DNA from: Halostella litorea
GTDB lineage: Archaea > Halobacteriota > Halobacteria > Halobacteriales > Natronoarchaeaceae
Length of the DNA: 64,000 nucleotides
Direction: 5' to 3'
Assembly (NCBI RefSeq): GCF_004785955.1
Contig: NZ_SJER01000007.1
Span: 40,034 to 104,033, forward strand
A program made the translations under genes and the position numbers. Under the pieces are notes generated by a model. The model worked only from the letters and a program-made list of their open reading frames with translations. It did no database searches and was not told where the DNA came from. Below are positions 44,262 through 52,663 of the stretch, piece by piece (the stretch's first letter is position 1; every line of letters begins with the position of its first letter).

Positions 44262-45500
44262 ATGACTACCCGACCTCCCACCACCCAGCCCGAAGACGCC
44301 ACGAGCAAGGAACCGCAACAGCAGCGCCAGTCGGCGTGGAGACTCGTCGCTGGAGCGAGTCTCATCTCGACGGGGCTCGCTGCCTATGAGATCGTCCCGG
44401 CGAGTGTTACCCCGCTCATTCGCGACGCACTGAATATTGGGCCGACGATCGCAGGGTTCCTGGTCGGGGTCATGTTCGGCACCGCGGTGATCGCAAGCCT
44501 CCCAGCTGGAGCGGTGCTCGACCGGACGGATTCCAGGACTGCGATGGCACTCGCAGTGCTGACACTCGTTGTCGCCGGGACGTGGGGATGGATCGCTGGG
44601 CGGCGAGGGGACTATCGATCTGTGATCGCGTCACGAGCGCTTGGTGGGGTCGCCTACGTCGTCGTCTGGAACGCTGGCATCGACATCGTGAGTCGGGCAG
44701 CGACCAGCGAGAATCGAGCGACTGCTGTCGGCATCTTCACTGCGAGTGGCCCGATCGGATTCGCGCTCGGTCAGGGGACCGGGCCACTGATTGCGCATCG
44801 GTTCGGGTGGCCCGCCATCTTTGTCGCATTCACCGGCCTCACGGTCGTCGGCCTCGTCCTGTTCTGGCCGGCCAGTCGCGGACTCGGAACGAGCCAGGGG
44901 GACGCTCCCTCAATTCAAGAGTTCGGTGCGGTCCTCCGGAACCGGAGTGTCTGGTCGGTCGGGCTGCTCGGCTTTCTCGGCTATTCATTATACCTATTCG
45001 TGAATAGCTGGGGTGCGTCGTATCTCACCGCCGAACTTGGCCTGTCACTCGCAGTGAGTGGCCTCTTGGTGGCAGTATTCCCCGCAATCGGGGTGGTCTC
45101 CCGGATCAGTAGTGGTCTCCTGTCTGATCGTGTCTTCGGTGGCCGTCGCCAACCCATCGTCCTCGGATCCTTCGCAGTTGCGGCTCCGCTCGTGCTCGTC
45201 TTTACGCGGTTTCGGTCGCTGCCCCTACTCGTCGCGCTCCTCCTCCTCACTGGATTTGCGGTCCAGTTGACGCTCGGCCTGTCCTTTACGTACGTCCGGG
45301 AGGTGGTTGATTCGCGGGTCGCCGCGACAGCGGTCGCGTTCCAGACGAGTATTGGGTTGGCAGGCGCGTTCCTTGCCCCGATTGCAGGCGGGGTTGTTGT
45401 CGATCTGGCCGGCTTCGATACGGCGTTCCTCCTCGCTGGACTTCTCGCTCTCTGCGGGATCGCAGTCGCGTGGCGAGCACCTGAGCCAGCGCGTTTGTAG
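44262..45500 (+). CDS. MFS transporter
   Basis: A 412-residue permease with 12 predicted helices after a 30-residue polar, Gln/Thr-rich N-terminus. SLPAGAVLDRTDSRTAMAL is the loop 2-3 signature. Similar to the nitrate/oligosaccharide or cyanate branch by general pattern only; substrate unknown. It is divergent from the Bat-type regulator, with 259 bp between, so the regulator may control it. Confidence 0.85.
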   Translation: MTTRPPTTQPEDATSKEPQQQRQSAWRLVAGASLISTGLAAYEIVPASVTPLIRDALNIGPTIAGFLVGVMFGTAVIASLPAGAVLDRTDSRTAMALAVLTLVVAGTWGWIAGRRGDYRSVIASRALGGVAYVVVWNAGIDIVSRAATSENRATAVGIFTASGPIGFALGQGTGPLIAHRFGWPAIFVAFTGLTVVGLVLFWPASRGLGTSQGDAPSIQEFGAVLRNRSVWSVGLLGFLGYSLYLFVNSWGASYLTAELGLSLAVSGLLVAVFPAIGVVSRISSGLLSDRVFGGRRQPIVLGSFAVAAPLVLVFTRFRSLPLLVALLLLTGFAVQLTLGLSFTYVREVVDSRVAATAVAFQTSIGLAGAFLAPIAGGVVVDLAGFDTAFLLAGLLALCGIAVAWRAPEPARL

Positions 45501-45702
45501 CAAAAACTTCGCTATCGAACGGGGTCGACACCTGAGAGCACAATCACAGCTACGACGACGTGACCCGGTCGCTGCTGAGTCTCACCTGGGACGCTCATCA
45601 CGGCCGCGAATCACTCGTTGAGGCCACCTTCTCGGTGTCTGGATGCTTGAGAAGTCCTTTCCAGTCGCTACTGAGGCATACGACTCCTGCCAATCCTTGA
45701 GA

Positions 45703-46267
45703 TTAACCATCGGCCTGCCGGTGCCGGCGTACCTGCTCTGGATTCGGCACCCACGGATGGGCATCCCAGCAGTGGAGGGCGTGCTCTCGTGGTGTTTCGA
45801 ACAGCGCCTCGCATGACCCACACACGTAGGTGGTTTCGGGCCAGCGTTCGGTGACGAACATCGCGGTCACCGTCGTTCTGACCGGGTCTGGGGCGGTCGC
45901 CCGCCGAACGTAGTTGTACCCGATCGTCGTCCGTCGACGAATAGCTGACCGCACCAGCCGTTCGGGCGATCTCGGTTGGCTTGTCCTCGGGGAGATACAC
46001 CCAGCGAACGAAGTCGTCGACCGATTTCTTGGCTGAGGGCTGGAGGATGAACCATCGCTCGTGGTCATCTCGGAATAGGTAGCGTTCGGTCCCCCTGTTT
46101 TGGAGGTATATTGGGTCACCCCTGCCCGGTACGAGCCGTAGTCCGAGCGACGGCGATACCGGTTTCAAAAGCTGGTCGACGACCGATGGGCCGTCATCTG
46201 TCTGGCTGTCCGAATCAGCCTCCGCTACGAATTCATCGAGACTGGCATTCGTGGTCACGGGGACCAC
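45703..46267 (-). pseudogene. Frameshifted gene ending in a C2H2-like zinc motif
   Basis: Two frames together look like one protein. From ATG 46265-46267 the frame reads MVPVTTNASLDEFVAEAD through RYLFRDDHERWFILQPSA and ARTAGAVSYSSTDD. At about 45930-45945 the sense shifts to another frame, TTIGYNYVRRATAPDPV, then YVCGSCEALFETPREHALHCWDAHP (CxxC...HxxxCwxxH zinc motif), ending at TAA 45703-45705. A one-base indel in the genome or assembly explains this. The start overlaps the GNAT-like gene stop, so it was the fourth gene of the operon. Confidence 0.65.
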
Positions 46268-46920
46268 CTCCCGAGTGAGGCCTGTTCCCGGTCGGACTCA
46301 GCTGGAACTTCGCAGAGAAACCGCCACTTTGGCTGCTCTCGGATCTGCTTATCGGGGCGATTTCCCGCTTGGCCGGGGTCCGTTTTACCGGCACAGTGCC
46401 AGCCCTTGTCTCTGAGCGCTTTGATCATCGAGCCGTCGAAGTCGGCTCGCACGAACGTCAGCAGGAGCCGAACGCCTCGTCGCCGACCGTGCCGACGCAC
46501 GAATCGTTCCATCGACCGGGCGAGGGCGGCAGAGGCGAGATTGGGGAAATCGACGCCGATGCAAATCCGTGCTGCCTCGACGATTTCGTCACCCTCGAAT
46601 CGCGTCCCGTCGTACTCCAGCGAGCGAATCAGCGGATAGCGCCACGTAATCGCACCTAGTAGCTGGTCCTGGTAACAGAGTCCGTGATGGACGAGATTCG
46701 TCCGGGGGATATCGTCCATATAGGAGTGATGCGCTTCGTAGATCGCGCCGGCGACGTGGCGCGGGATCGATTCGATATGGACGCGCTCTGCGAACCCCAA
46801 ACCGAGCGGCGCCGTGACCGGCTGGCCTTCCCGATGGATGGGACACGAACACCCATCGGGGGTAGGCGTATACTGGAAGCCGGTACTCCGTATTTGGTCT
46901 AGAGAGTGAGTTTCGGTCAC
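46255..46920 (-). CDS. Mom-like GNAT-fold protein
   Basis: A 221-residue protein from GTG 46918-46920. The segment AIYEAHHSYMDDIP, LLGAITWRYP, the acidic-to-Asn turn GVDFPNLASAALARS, and TFVRADFDGSMIKALRDKGW follow the layout of phage Mu Mom-like acyltransferases, which modify adenine in DNA and use a GNAT fold. CSCPIHREGQ near the N-terminus could add a metal site. The assignment is by pattern and moderate. It lies in a four-gene overlapping operon (47734 to 45703), with GTGA overlap upstream. Confidence 0.55.
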   Translation of the reverse strand: MTETHSLDQIRSTGFQYTPTPDGCSCPIHREGQPVTAPLGLGFAERVHIESIPRHVAGAIYEAHHSYMDDIPRTNLVHHGLCYQDQLLGAITWRYPLIRSLEYDGTRFEGDEIVEAARICIGVDFPNLASAALARSMERFVRRHGRRRGVRLLLTFVRADFDGSMIKALRDKGWHCAGKTDPGQAGNRPDKQIREQPKWRFLCEVPAESDREQASLGRWSP

Positions 46921-47048
46921 GAGTCGGTGTCGTCGGTGCGCTCCTGTCGGTCGTTGTATCGCTCCAGTTCGCGCCCGATATTCTCGAGCGCCTCGACACC
47001 TCGTTCGAGGAGCTGGTGGGTGGCTCGCGCCAGTCGAAGCGTCTCCAT
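46917..47048 (-). CDS. 43-residue charged peptide, coupled
   Basis: METLRLARATHQ through ELERYNDRQERTDDTDS, a helical, charged small protein. Its ATG (47046-47048) overlaps the DUF6166-like gene stop as TGATG, and its TGA (46917-46919) overlaps the GTG of the Mom-like gene, so translation is coupled on both sides. The family is unknown; the coupling is the main evidence that it is real. Confidence 0.65.
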   Translation of the reverse strand: METLRLARATHQLLERGVEALENIGRELERYNDRQERTDDTDS

Positions 47049-47734
47049 CAGTGCTTCCTCTCCGGGGGTTCGATGAGGTCGTTGCTCTCTTCGGCGAGTT
47101 CCCGGATTACCTGTTCCACGTCAGCCTCTTCGGCAACCGTCCGATGTGCGAGCGGGGCAGGATATGCACGGTCGCCCTGGCTGCAGAGCACGACCAGCCA
47201 CTCGTCGCTCCCATCCCCGAGTACGATGTAGTGGTCGCAATCAGCGCGCTGGAAGACCCGCCGGTCCGGGCGAGAGACGGCTCGCCAGTTCTCGGGGAGC
47301 GTCGGTGACGGCCGTCCGCCGTCGGCGAGGGCGACGACGTCGTCGGTAAGGGTCGCCATCGCGGTGTCGATCTCCTCGCCGGGGAGGTGCCAGCACGCCG
47401 CGGCACCGTCGCACTCCAGCTGCGAAACCACCTGATTCCGGAACGCGATGTAGTGCTCACGGGCGAACTGCTCATCGTCGTAGTAGTCGAGGAGGAGCGC
47501 GCACGCGAGCTGGGCGGGCCCGCTACCACTGTACCCCCATTCGAACCCGCTTGGACTGTGGTTGACGAGGTCCAGACTGCGCTCGAGGGAGAGTCGCCGA
47601 TGCTCCGAGAGATTCAGCACGACGGCTTGGCCGTCGACGCGGAAGCCGACGTACTCGACTGCGTCTCGGTGAGACTGTACAGGCGATGCGACTGGAACCG
47701 ATTCCGAACTGGCCATAGGTACATTCCCGTTCAT
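47048..47734 (-). CDS. DUF6166-like protein
   Basis: A 228-residue protein from ATG 47732-47734; ATG 47714 is an alternative. YVGFRVDGQAVVLNLSEHRR, then HSPSGFEWGYSGSGPAQLAC and LLLDYYDDEQFAREHYIAFR, match the DUF6166 pattern seen in plasmid and phage genomes. The C-terminus (DHYIVLGDGSDEWLVVLCS) is a separate beta-rich region. It heads the operon with the 43-residue peptide and Mom-like gene, and carries hairpin element 6 upstream. Biochemical role unknown. Confidence 0.7.
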   Translation of the reverse strand: MNGNVPMASSESVPVASPVQSHRDAVEYVGFRVDGQAVVLNLSEHRRLSLERSLDLVNHSPSGFEWGYSGSGPAQLACALLLDYYDDEQFAREHYIAFRNQVVSQLECDGAAACWHLPGEEIDTAMATLTDDVVALADGGRPSPTLPENWRAVSRPDRRVFQRADCDHYIVLGDGSDEWLVVLCSQGDRAYPAPLAHRTVAEEADVEQVIRELAEESNDLIEPPERKH

Positions 47735-47756
47735 CGTTGCTCGCGGGCGGTTCGGT

Positions 47757-47787
47757 GACCCCCGCACCCCTCTCAGGGGTTCAACAA
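47757..47787 (-). promoter_or_regulatory. T-tract plus hairpin element 6 (DUF6166-like gene)
   Basis: On the minus strand: TGTTTGTT, then ACCCCT/AGGGGT with triloop GAG (inner form), or a longer GAACCCC/GGGGGTC stem with one A-G mismatch (outer form). It lies 22 bp before ATG 47734. The TnpB element ends about 38 bp upstream of it. Confidence 0.65.
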
Positions 47788-47824
47788 ACAGGACGGCGTA
47801 GCGTTCGGCAACGTACTGTCCACT

Positions 47825-49245
47825 TGACCTCCTCCCACCCCTGAAGAGATGGGATTCCCGAGCGTTGGGATATTAAGGTTTAGAGTCCACCACCTCGGCC
47901 TGCGGTTCGAATCCGCAGGAGAGGTCGTACAGGTAGACTCCGGGCTGGGCCAACCAGCCGGTACTCCTATCCCCAGAGGTGGACTCGGAGTTACTTGCGC
48001 TGTCGTTGATGTCGAGACGGATGTTCTCCGCCCCATTTACGTCTGCGTTGAACGCTGCGTCACACTCCTCACAGACGTACAAGCCGCGCTCAACACGCTG
48101 CCCATCGTCTTCTTTCCCGCACACAGAACACGTCTTCGATGTCCCACCCTCGTCCACTTCCACGACCTCGATCCCCTCGGCCTTCGCCTTATATTCGAGA
48201 ATCGAGGTGAAGCGGTCGAACGCCCACCCGTGCAGGTCAAGGTTGCCGTGCTGTCCCCAGTTCTTTGCCTGACCGTTCTCATCCTCACGCACGCTACTCA
48301 AATCTCCGACGTTGACTCGGCCAACGCCCTTCTCCACACACCGCTGGACGATGTGCTTGGCGAGGGCGTGGAAGAAATGCCGGCGGCGCTCAGACCACTT
48401 CCGGTGCAGCCGTGTCGCCCGCTCGCCACCACTGTCGTCACACTTGGCAATCTCCTTCGGGAAGTAGTAGCCATCCTGTTTCAACTGATTACCCGGGTAT
48501 AGGTCGGCCTCTTCCATACTGTAGGCGACAGCGGCGAAATTCGAGATACCGAGGTCGATGCCAGCGGTCTCCTCTCCGGGTGCGTCTGGCGTCTCAATAT
48601 CGTCTTTGCAGACGAGGTGGAGTTCCCAGCGTTCCTTCGCGTTGTCGTAGACGGCACGAACCTGTTGCAGGTTCTCGACCGAGATGCCGGGTCGCGTCTC
48701 GTATTCGACGAGGATGTAATCGCGGTCCCGTGGGTGGTCTTTGTGATTCGCGCCTTTGCTGAGGCGGACGCGATTGTGTTTCGGGTCGTGTCGGATGCCC
48801 TTCTGCTTCCACGTAACCGTGCTGCGCGGGTGTTCTTCGTGGACGCAGCGGCCTTGGTCGTCGTAGTAGTTGCGTTTGCGGTATCCGGGCGGGTTGTCCC
48901 GGTCATCGTCTGAGGAGTACCACGAGTTGAAGGCTTCAGCGAGTTCCTCCAGAACCCGCTGACTGGACTGACTGTGCAGCCCCCGGTACTTGTCGTGATC
49001 CTTCAGCTCGCTTTTGAGTTCCTCGTGACCAGGGATCTCCCCGGTGTCTTCCCATTGTTGGCGGGAGTAGTAGTTGGCGACGTTCCAGAGTTTGCTGGCA
49101 CTCCACCCGTGCCGGTCGAGTGGCTCTGCCACCTGTGAGTGGTTGCGGATTCGCGCTCGGTGGGTGCGGTGGATTTCCAACATCCGTGGAACGTCTCTAT
49201 AACAGGTTATACTCGTCTGAATTGTAAATATTAATGTTTGTCAAC
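47825..49245 (-). mobile_element. Single-gene TnpB element (IS1341/IS605 type)
   Basis: A TnpB gene flanked by typical ends. The 3' end on the minus strand reads GGGAATCCCATCTC, a short hairpin, then GGGTGGGAGGAGGTCAA ending at about 47825, the usual right end of haloarchaeal IS605-type elements. The left end lies near 49240 (approximate). No TnpA is present, so it depends on another transposase for movement. The omega RNA is expected to include the 3' end of the gene and to carry a guide from the flanking sequence, starting about 47824 with GTGGACAGTACGTTGCC. Confidence 0.75.
47873..49183 (-). CDS. tnpB: TnpB RNA-guided endonuclease
   Basis: A 436-residue TnpB. RuvC-I is ETAGIDLGISNFAAVAYS. 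The RuvC-II region is VNVGDLSSVRED, lacking the usual Glu before Asp-Leu, as I recall for other haloarchaeal copies. The zinc finger is CSVCGKE...YVCEECD, and RuvC-III is AFNADVNGAENI. TnpB proteins cut DNA under omega RNA guidance and help IS persistence. The C-terminus after DINDS is poorly conserved and overlaps the RNA region. It may be active, but the RuvC-II change should be checked. Confidence 0.88.
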   Translation of the reverse strand: MLEIHRTHRARIRNHSQVAEPLDRHGWSASKLWNVANYYSRQQWEDTGEIPGHEELKSELKDHDKYRGLHSQSSQRVLEELAEAFNSWYSSDDDRDNPPGYRKRNYYDDQGRCVHEEHPRSTVTWKQKGIRHDPKHNRVRLSKGANHKDHPRDRDYILVEYETRPGISVENLQQVRAVYDNAKERWELHLVCKDDIETPDAPGEETAGIDLGISNFAAVAYSMEEADLYPGNQLKQDGYYFPKEIAKCDDSGGERATRLHRKWSERRRHFFHALAKHIVQRCVEKGVGRVNVGDLSSVREDENGQAKNWGQHGNLDLHGWAFDRFTSILEYKAKAEGIEVVEVDEGGTSKTCSVCGKEDDGQRVERGLYVCEECDAAFNADVNGAENIRLDINDSASNSESTSGDRSTGWLAQPGVYLYDLSCGFEPQAEVVDSKP

Positions 49246-49353
49246 AGTGGGCTCTTTGGGCTTATTATCGGCGGTGAATCCTCGTTCGCTATGTCGGTTT
49301 ATCCCATCGCAAAAGAGATGGTTATTCCCCTCACACTATCCACATAATTGAGG

Positions 49354-50718
49354 ATGGCTGTACTGGACGATCTCTCGGGGTTCGAGTTTGAGGACGTAAT
49401 GGAGGACGTGTTCCGGACCCTCGGCTACGAGAACGTCCGCCAGGCCGACCGCACGGCTGACGAGGGTCGCGACGTCATCATGGAGGAGGTCGTCGACGGC
49501 ACGCGGCGTGCGATCATCGTCGAGTGCAAGCACACGGGGACGGTCGGGCGGCCGGTCGTCCAGAAGCTCCACTCGGCGATCGCGACGTTCGACTTCGACG
49601 GCCCCAAACGCGGAATGGTCGTCACGACCGGCCGGTTCACGAACCCTGCTCAGGAGTACGCTGACCGCCTCCAGCAGAACGACGACCCGCACCCAATCGA
49701 GCTGCTCGACGGCGAGGACCTCCGGGAGATTGCCAACGAGATCGGCCTCGACCTCTACAACGGTCGCATCGAGATTCTCTGCGACGAGACGCTCCGCCCG
49801 TACGACCCGGCCGCCGACGTCGATGCGCCAGTCACGGAGGCGTTCCGCGACATCGAGAACATCGAGGCCGCCGACCTCCCAGACCCACACTCATCGGTGA
49901 CGTTCCGCCCGGTGGTCGCTGTCACCGCGGACACGAACGCTGTCTTCGAGACGTCGGTGGGCGTCATCCACCGGATCAACGACCGCACGCGGTTCGTCGC
50001 CCACGCCGAGCGGGGGCAGCCGCAGGTCGTCGACGAGGACGTCGCGACGCTGGTCACCGAGAACCTTCACGCGACGGTCGACCTCGATACCGAGCAGTTC
50101 GCGGAGGTGTTCGATGACGTCGAGGAGCGCCGGTTCGGGCAGACCCAAACCGAGTACAAGGAGTGGGCCGTCGAGCGGCTCCAGCAGCACCACACGACGA
50201 CGGTGACCTACACCGGCGACAACAACGTCACGTACAACAAGACCTGCGAGCCGAACCGCTCGGACATCTCTGTCCAGTCGATCGAACCAGTGTACCTCCC
50301 CGAGGTTCGGCACACTACCGACATCCAGGAGTACACCTACCCCTACGAGTACTACGCGGCAGGCCCGTCGAGAGTGACCGCCGAGGACGGCATCCATCAG
50401 TGCGTCCACTGTGACACGAGTGGCGTAACCGAGACGTACACCTACTGTCCGAACTGCGGGGCCATCGCCTGCTCCAGCCACACCAAAACGGAGCGGCTGG
50501 AAGGCGAGCCGATCTGTACGGGGTGTGCGGTGACGGAACGGTTCGCGCTGAAGACGAAGTACTTCTACGACGAACAGAATCTCGAGGCGTTCCGCGAGGA
50601 GTACGCCGCGATGCCGCTTCACGAGAAGGCGATGGAGAACAAGTGGCTGGCTGGGGGGAGCGTGGTCGCGACGCTGCTGCTCGTCGTCGGACTACTCGTC
50701 ATCGGCGGCATCATCTGA
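49354..50718 (+). CDS. Mrr-like nuclease with zinc ribbon and C-terminal helix
   Basis: A 454-residue protein from ATG 49354. The N-terminal Mrr/PD-(D/E)XK nuclease core is FEFEDVMEDVFRTLGYENV, DEGRDVIMEE and IIVECKH. The middle, about residues 140-340, is unrecognised. A zinc ribbon follows (CVHCDTS...YCPNCGA...CTGC), and the protein ends in one hydrophobic helix (VVATLLLVVGLLVIGGII). Mrr enzymes cut modified DNA, so it may be a plasmid-carried restriction or host-DNA-interacting nuclease tethered to the membrane. It is the only plus-strand gene in this part of the backbone. Confidence 0.85.
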   Translation: MAVLDDLSGFEFEDVMEDVFRTLGYENVRQADRTADEGRDVIMEEVVDGTRRAIIVECKHTGTVGRPVVQKLHSAIATFDFDGPKRGMVVTTGRFTNPAQEYADRLQQNDDPHPIELLDGEDLREIANEIGLDLYNGRIEILCDETLRPYDPAADVDAPVTEAFRDIENIEAADLPDPHSSVTFRPVVAVTADTNAVFETSVGVIHRINDRTRFVAHAERGQPQVVDEDVATLVTENLHATVDLDTEQFAEVFDDVEERRFGQTQTEYKEWAVERLQQHHTTTVTYTGDNNVTYNKTCEPNRSDISVQSIEPVYLPEVRHTTDIQEYTYPYEYYAAGPSRVTAEDGIHQCVHCDTSGVTETYTYCPNCGAIACSSHTKTERLEGEPICTGCAVTERFALKTKYFYDEQNLEAFREEYAAMPLHEKAMENKWLAGGSVVATLLLVVGLLVIGGII

Positions 50719-50731
50719 GCGGGCTAAGCGT

Positions 50732-51304
50732 TCACGCCGGCTCAGCGACCACCTCTTCGAGCGCGTGCTCAAGCGGGCCGTGGAACTGCCAGCTGGCCCG
50801 CTCGAAGGCTCCCTCGGTCGGACCATCCCAGCGCGGGAAGGCGGAGTGACCACTCACCTTGACGGTCCACTCGGACGGCTCCTCGAACGGGTTCCGGGTC
50901 GGGAGCTCGACGACGTAGAGGTACTCCTCGTCGCCGTGAATGCCGTCGGCTGGGTTCTCGACGCCGTGTCCGAGCAGGAACATCGGCTGGTCGAGGTGCT
51001 CCATATTGTCCGGCTCGAGGAGATCCGCTGGCTGTGTTGCGTCGATTGTTCGATCTGGGTCACCATCCAGATACAGGTCGATCGTCGAGAGCTTGTCGAG
51101 GAACACGAACGACGCTGCCGTGTAACCCGGTCCTCGCTCGGCACGGGTCGCGTCGAGAAGTTCCTTCAACTGCGCAAGATCGCGAAGCACGCTCTCCGGG
51201 TAGCCATCCGAATGTCGGTACACTTGCGCGACGCGGTCGTTATCGGTTGGTTCGCCGTCCTGGTCCACTCGTTCGACGAATCTGAGTTGACTCCGTGTCG
51301 ACAT
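50732..51304 (-). CDS. Hypothetical plasmid protein (hairpin-led)
   Basis: A 190-residue acidic protein from ATG 51302-51304. The N-terminus, STRSQLRFVERVDQDGEP followed by QVYRHSDGYPESVLRDL, is a well-formed beta-alpha motif; the middle, YLYVVELPTRNPFEEPSEW, is beta-rich. I recognise no catalytic motif. It is common among small haloarchaeal plasmid proteins but of unknown role. Hairpin element 7 precedes it by 20 bp. Confidence 0.7.
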   Translation of the reverse strand: MSTRSQLRFVERVDQDGEPTDNDRVAQVYRHSDGYPESVLRDLAQLKELLDATRAERGPGYTAASFVFLDKLSTIDLYLDGDPDRTIDATQPADLLEPDNMEHLDQPMFLLGHGVENPADGIHGDEEYLYVVELPTRNPFEEPSEWTVKVSGHSAFPRWDGPTEGAFERASWQFHGPLEHALEEVVAEPA

Positions 51305-51324
51305 CGATCATCGCCGGCACGTGT

Positions 51325-51352
51325 GCGCCGGCACCCCTCACCGGCGCAAAAA
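51325..51352 (-). promoter_or_regulatory. T-tract plus hairpin element 7
   Basis: On the minus strand: TTTTT, then perfect 7 bp arms GCGCCGG/CCGGCGC with loop TGAGGGGTG. It lies 20 bp before ATG 51304 and 14 bp past the stop of the HNH gene. A 22 bp stretch of this element is repeated exactly at 52665-52686. Confidence 0.8.
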
Positions 51353-51365
51353 CAACTCGCTCCGT

Positions 51366-52586
51366 TCATTCGGGCGGTGGAAGAGGTTGAATCGGGAGCT
51401 GTTCGAGTTGTCTGTGACAGCCCGCACAGACTGTCAGTAAGTTCTGCCGCACGTCGGCATCCTCGAGTCCTTGATCGGAAGCTCCGACAAACTCTGACCG
51501 CGGGATTCGATGATGGACGTGAAGATCCATCCCGTATTCGTCCTGATGCCGTTCGCGAGCCATTCCACACCAAACGCACTGTTCATTGTCCCGGCGGATG
51601 ACCTCTTCGCGCTTGATGTGCCAATTCTCGCCGAACCGCTGCGTGGGTCGGAGGGTCTTTCGCAGCAGGTACTCCTCCAGTATTTGTTGATCACTTGCCC
51701 GGAGTGCCGCTTCCCACGATGAGAAGATTCGCCGGATTGGAACAGGCGAACAGGACCCATATTTTCGAACGTCTGTTGTCGTCGGTGGGCGACCCAACCG
51801 CTTGTAGAGGGTCCGTAGCTCCTTACAGGCTTCCTCCTCGGTGAAGGGATCCGGTTGGTTTAGCGAGGCTCCAACCGATTGAAGCGCAGCATTCCACGAC
51901 CCAAATCTCCGCCTGTAGGGTTCGGGGCTGTATTCCCCATGCTCGATCATATCCCGCTTGCGAGGGGTTCGATCCAACTCATCAATCAGGCGTTCGAGTT
52001 CCGTCTGAAGTTCGGCTCGGGACAGCGCATCCGGCTGGTTTGAGCCATATCCCGCGGCCTCCAGCGCCTCGTTCCAGCTACCGAACTCCGATAGGTACAC
52101 CCAGCTACTGAACGTCCCTTCCTCATCCATTTCGGCAGCGGTCGGCGACGAACCAAGTCGGCTTCCGAGACGCCGTAACTCGGCAAGGAGTTCGTCACAG
52201 TTCACTTTCCACTGTTTTGTAGGCTGATGACCCGCTTTTCGCAGAGCATCGTTCCAGCTGCCGAATCGATTCTGATACGTCGTTACGCTGTACCTCCCTT
52301 GCTGCTTCATATCCTGCTGGCGCGGTGTCCTATCTAGTTTTTCAGTTAGTCGATCAAGTTCCTCCAGTAGCTCTCGGTCTTCGATATTCGCTGTGCTACT
52401 GTGCATCGGTTCCAGCCCTGCTTCCTCTACTGCGTCGTTCCAGCTCCCGAACCGGTCTTGATATGTTGATCTCGAATAGGAGCTCAATTCGTCTATTTCA
52501 CGGAGTGAGGGCGGCCGACCGAGTTGATCCGCAATGGATTGGAGTTCCTCTATGAGTTTCTCAGCGGGAATACGACTCGGACTCAT
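51366..52586 (-). CDS. HNH endonuclease with five homing-endonuclease-type repeats (second copy)
   Basis: A 406-residue protein from MSPSRIPAEKL (ATG 52584-52586); the longer frame runs through hairpin element 8. Five repeats of about 58 residues (LxELxxxxxxLxRxP...Y..RFGSWNxAL) precede the HNH domain: CVWCG, VHHRIPRS and VCAGCH. It is a paralogue of the protein at 21770-22987 with the same C-terminal sequence order, ending LEQLPIQP versus LERLPVQP. The gene is bracketed by two copies of the same hairpin sequence, which suggests insertion of a self-contained unit. A promoter with TATA-like GAATATTCATATACC lies about 50 bp before the ATG. Confidence 0.85.
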   Translation of the reverse strand: MSPSRIPAEKLIEELQSIADQLGRPPSLREIDELSSYSRSTYQDRFGSWNDAVEEAGLEPMHSSTANIEDRELLEELDRLTEKLDRTPRQQDMKQQGRYSVTTYQNRFGSWNDALRKAGHQPTKQWKVNCDELLAELRRLGSRLGSSPTAAEMDEEGTFSSWVYLSEFGSWNEALEAAGYGSNQPDALSRAELQTELERLIDELDRTPRKRDMIEHGEYSPEPYRRRFGSWNAALQSVGASLNQPDPFTEEEACKELRTLYKRLGRPPTTTDVRKYGSCSPVPIRRIFSSWEAALRASDQQILEEYLLRKTLRPTQRFGENWHIKREEVIRRDNEQCVWCGMARERHQDEYGMDLHVHHRIPRSEFVGASDQGLEDADVRQNLLTVCAGCHRQLEQLPIQPLPPPE

Positions 52587-52663
52587 GTTCTCACCGGTGG
52601 CGTCACCAATCGCGGACGGATTCACCCATCTTGGTATATGAATATTCAGGACCCGCACTGGCT

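Noticed and set aside
51325..51352. Hairpin elements as ordinary transcription terminators of upstream genes
   Set aside because: On the coding strand the T-tract precedes rather than follows the hairpin, and several elements (19230, 25285, 61736) have no upstream gene ending nearby in the same direction.
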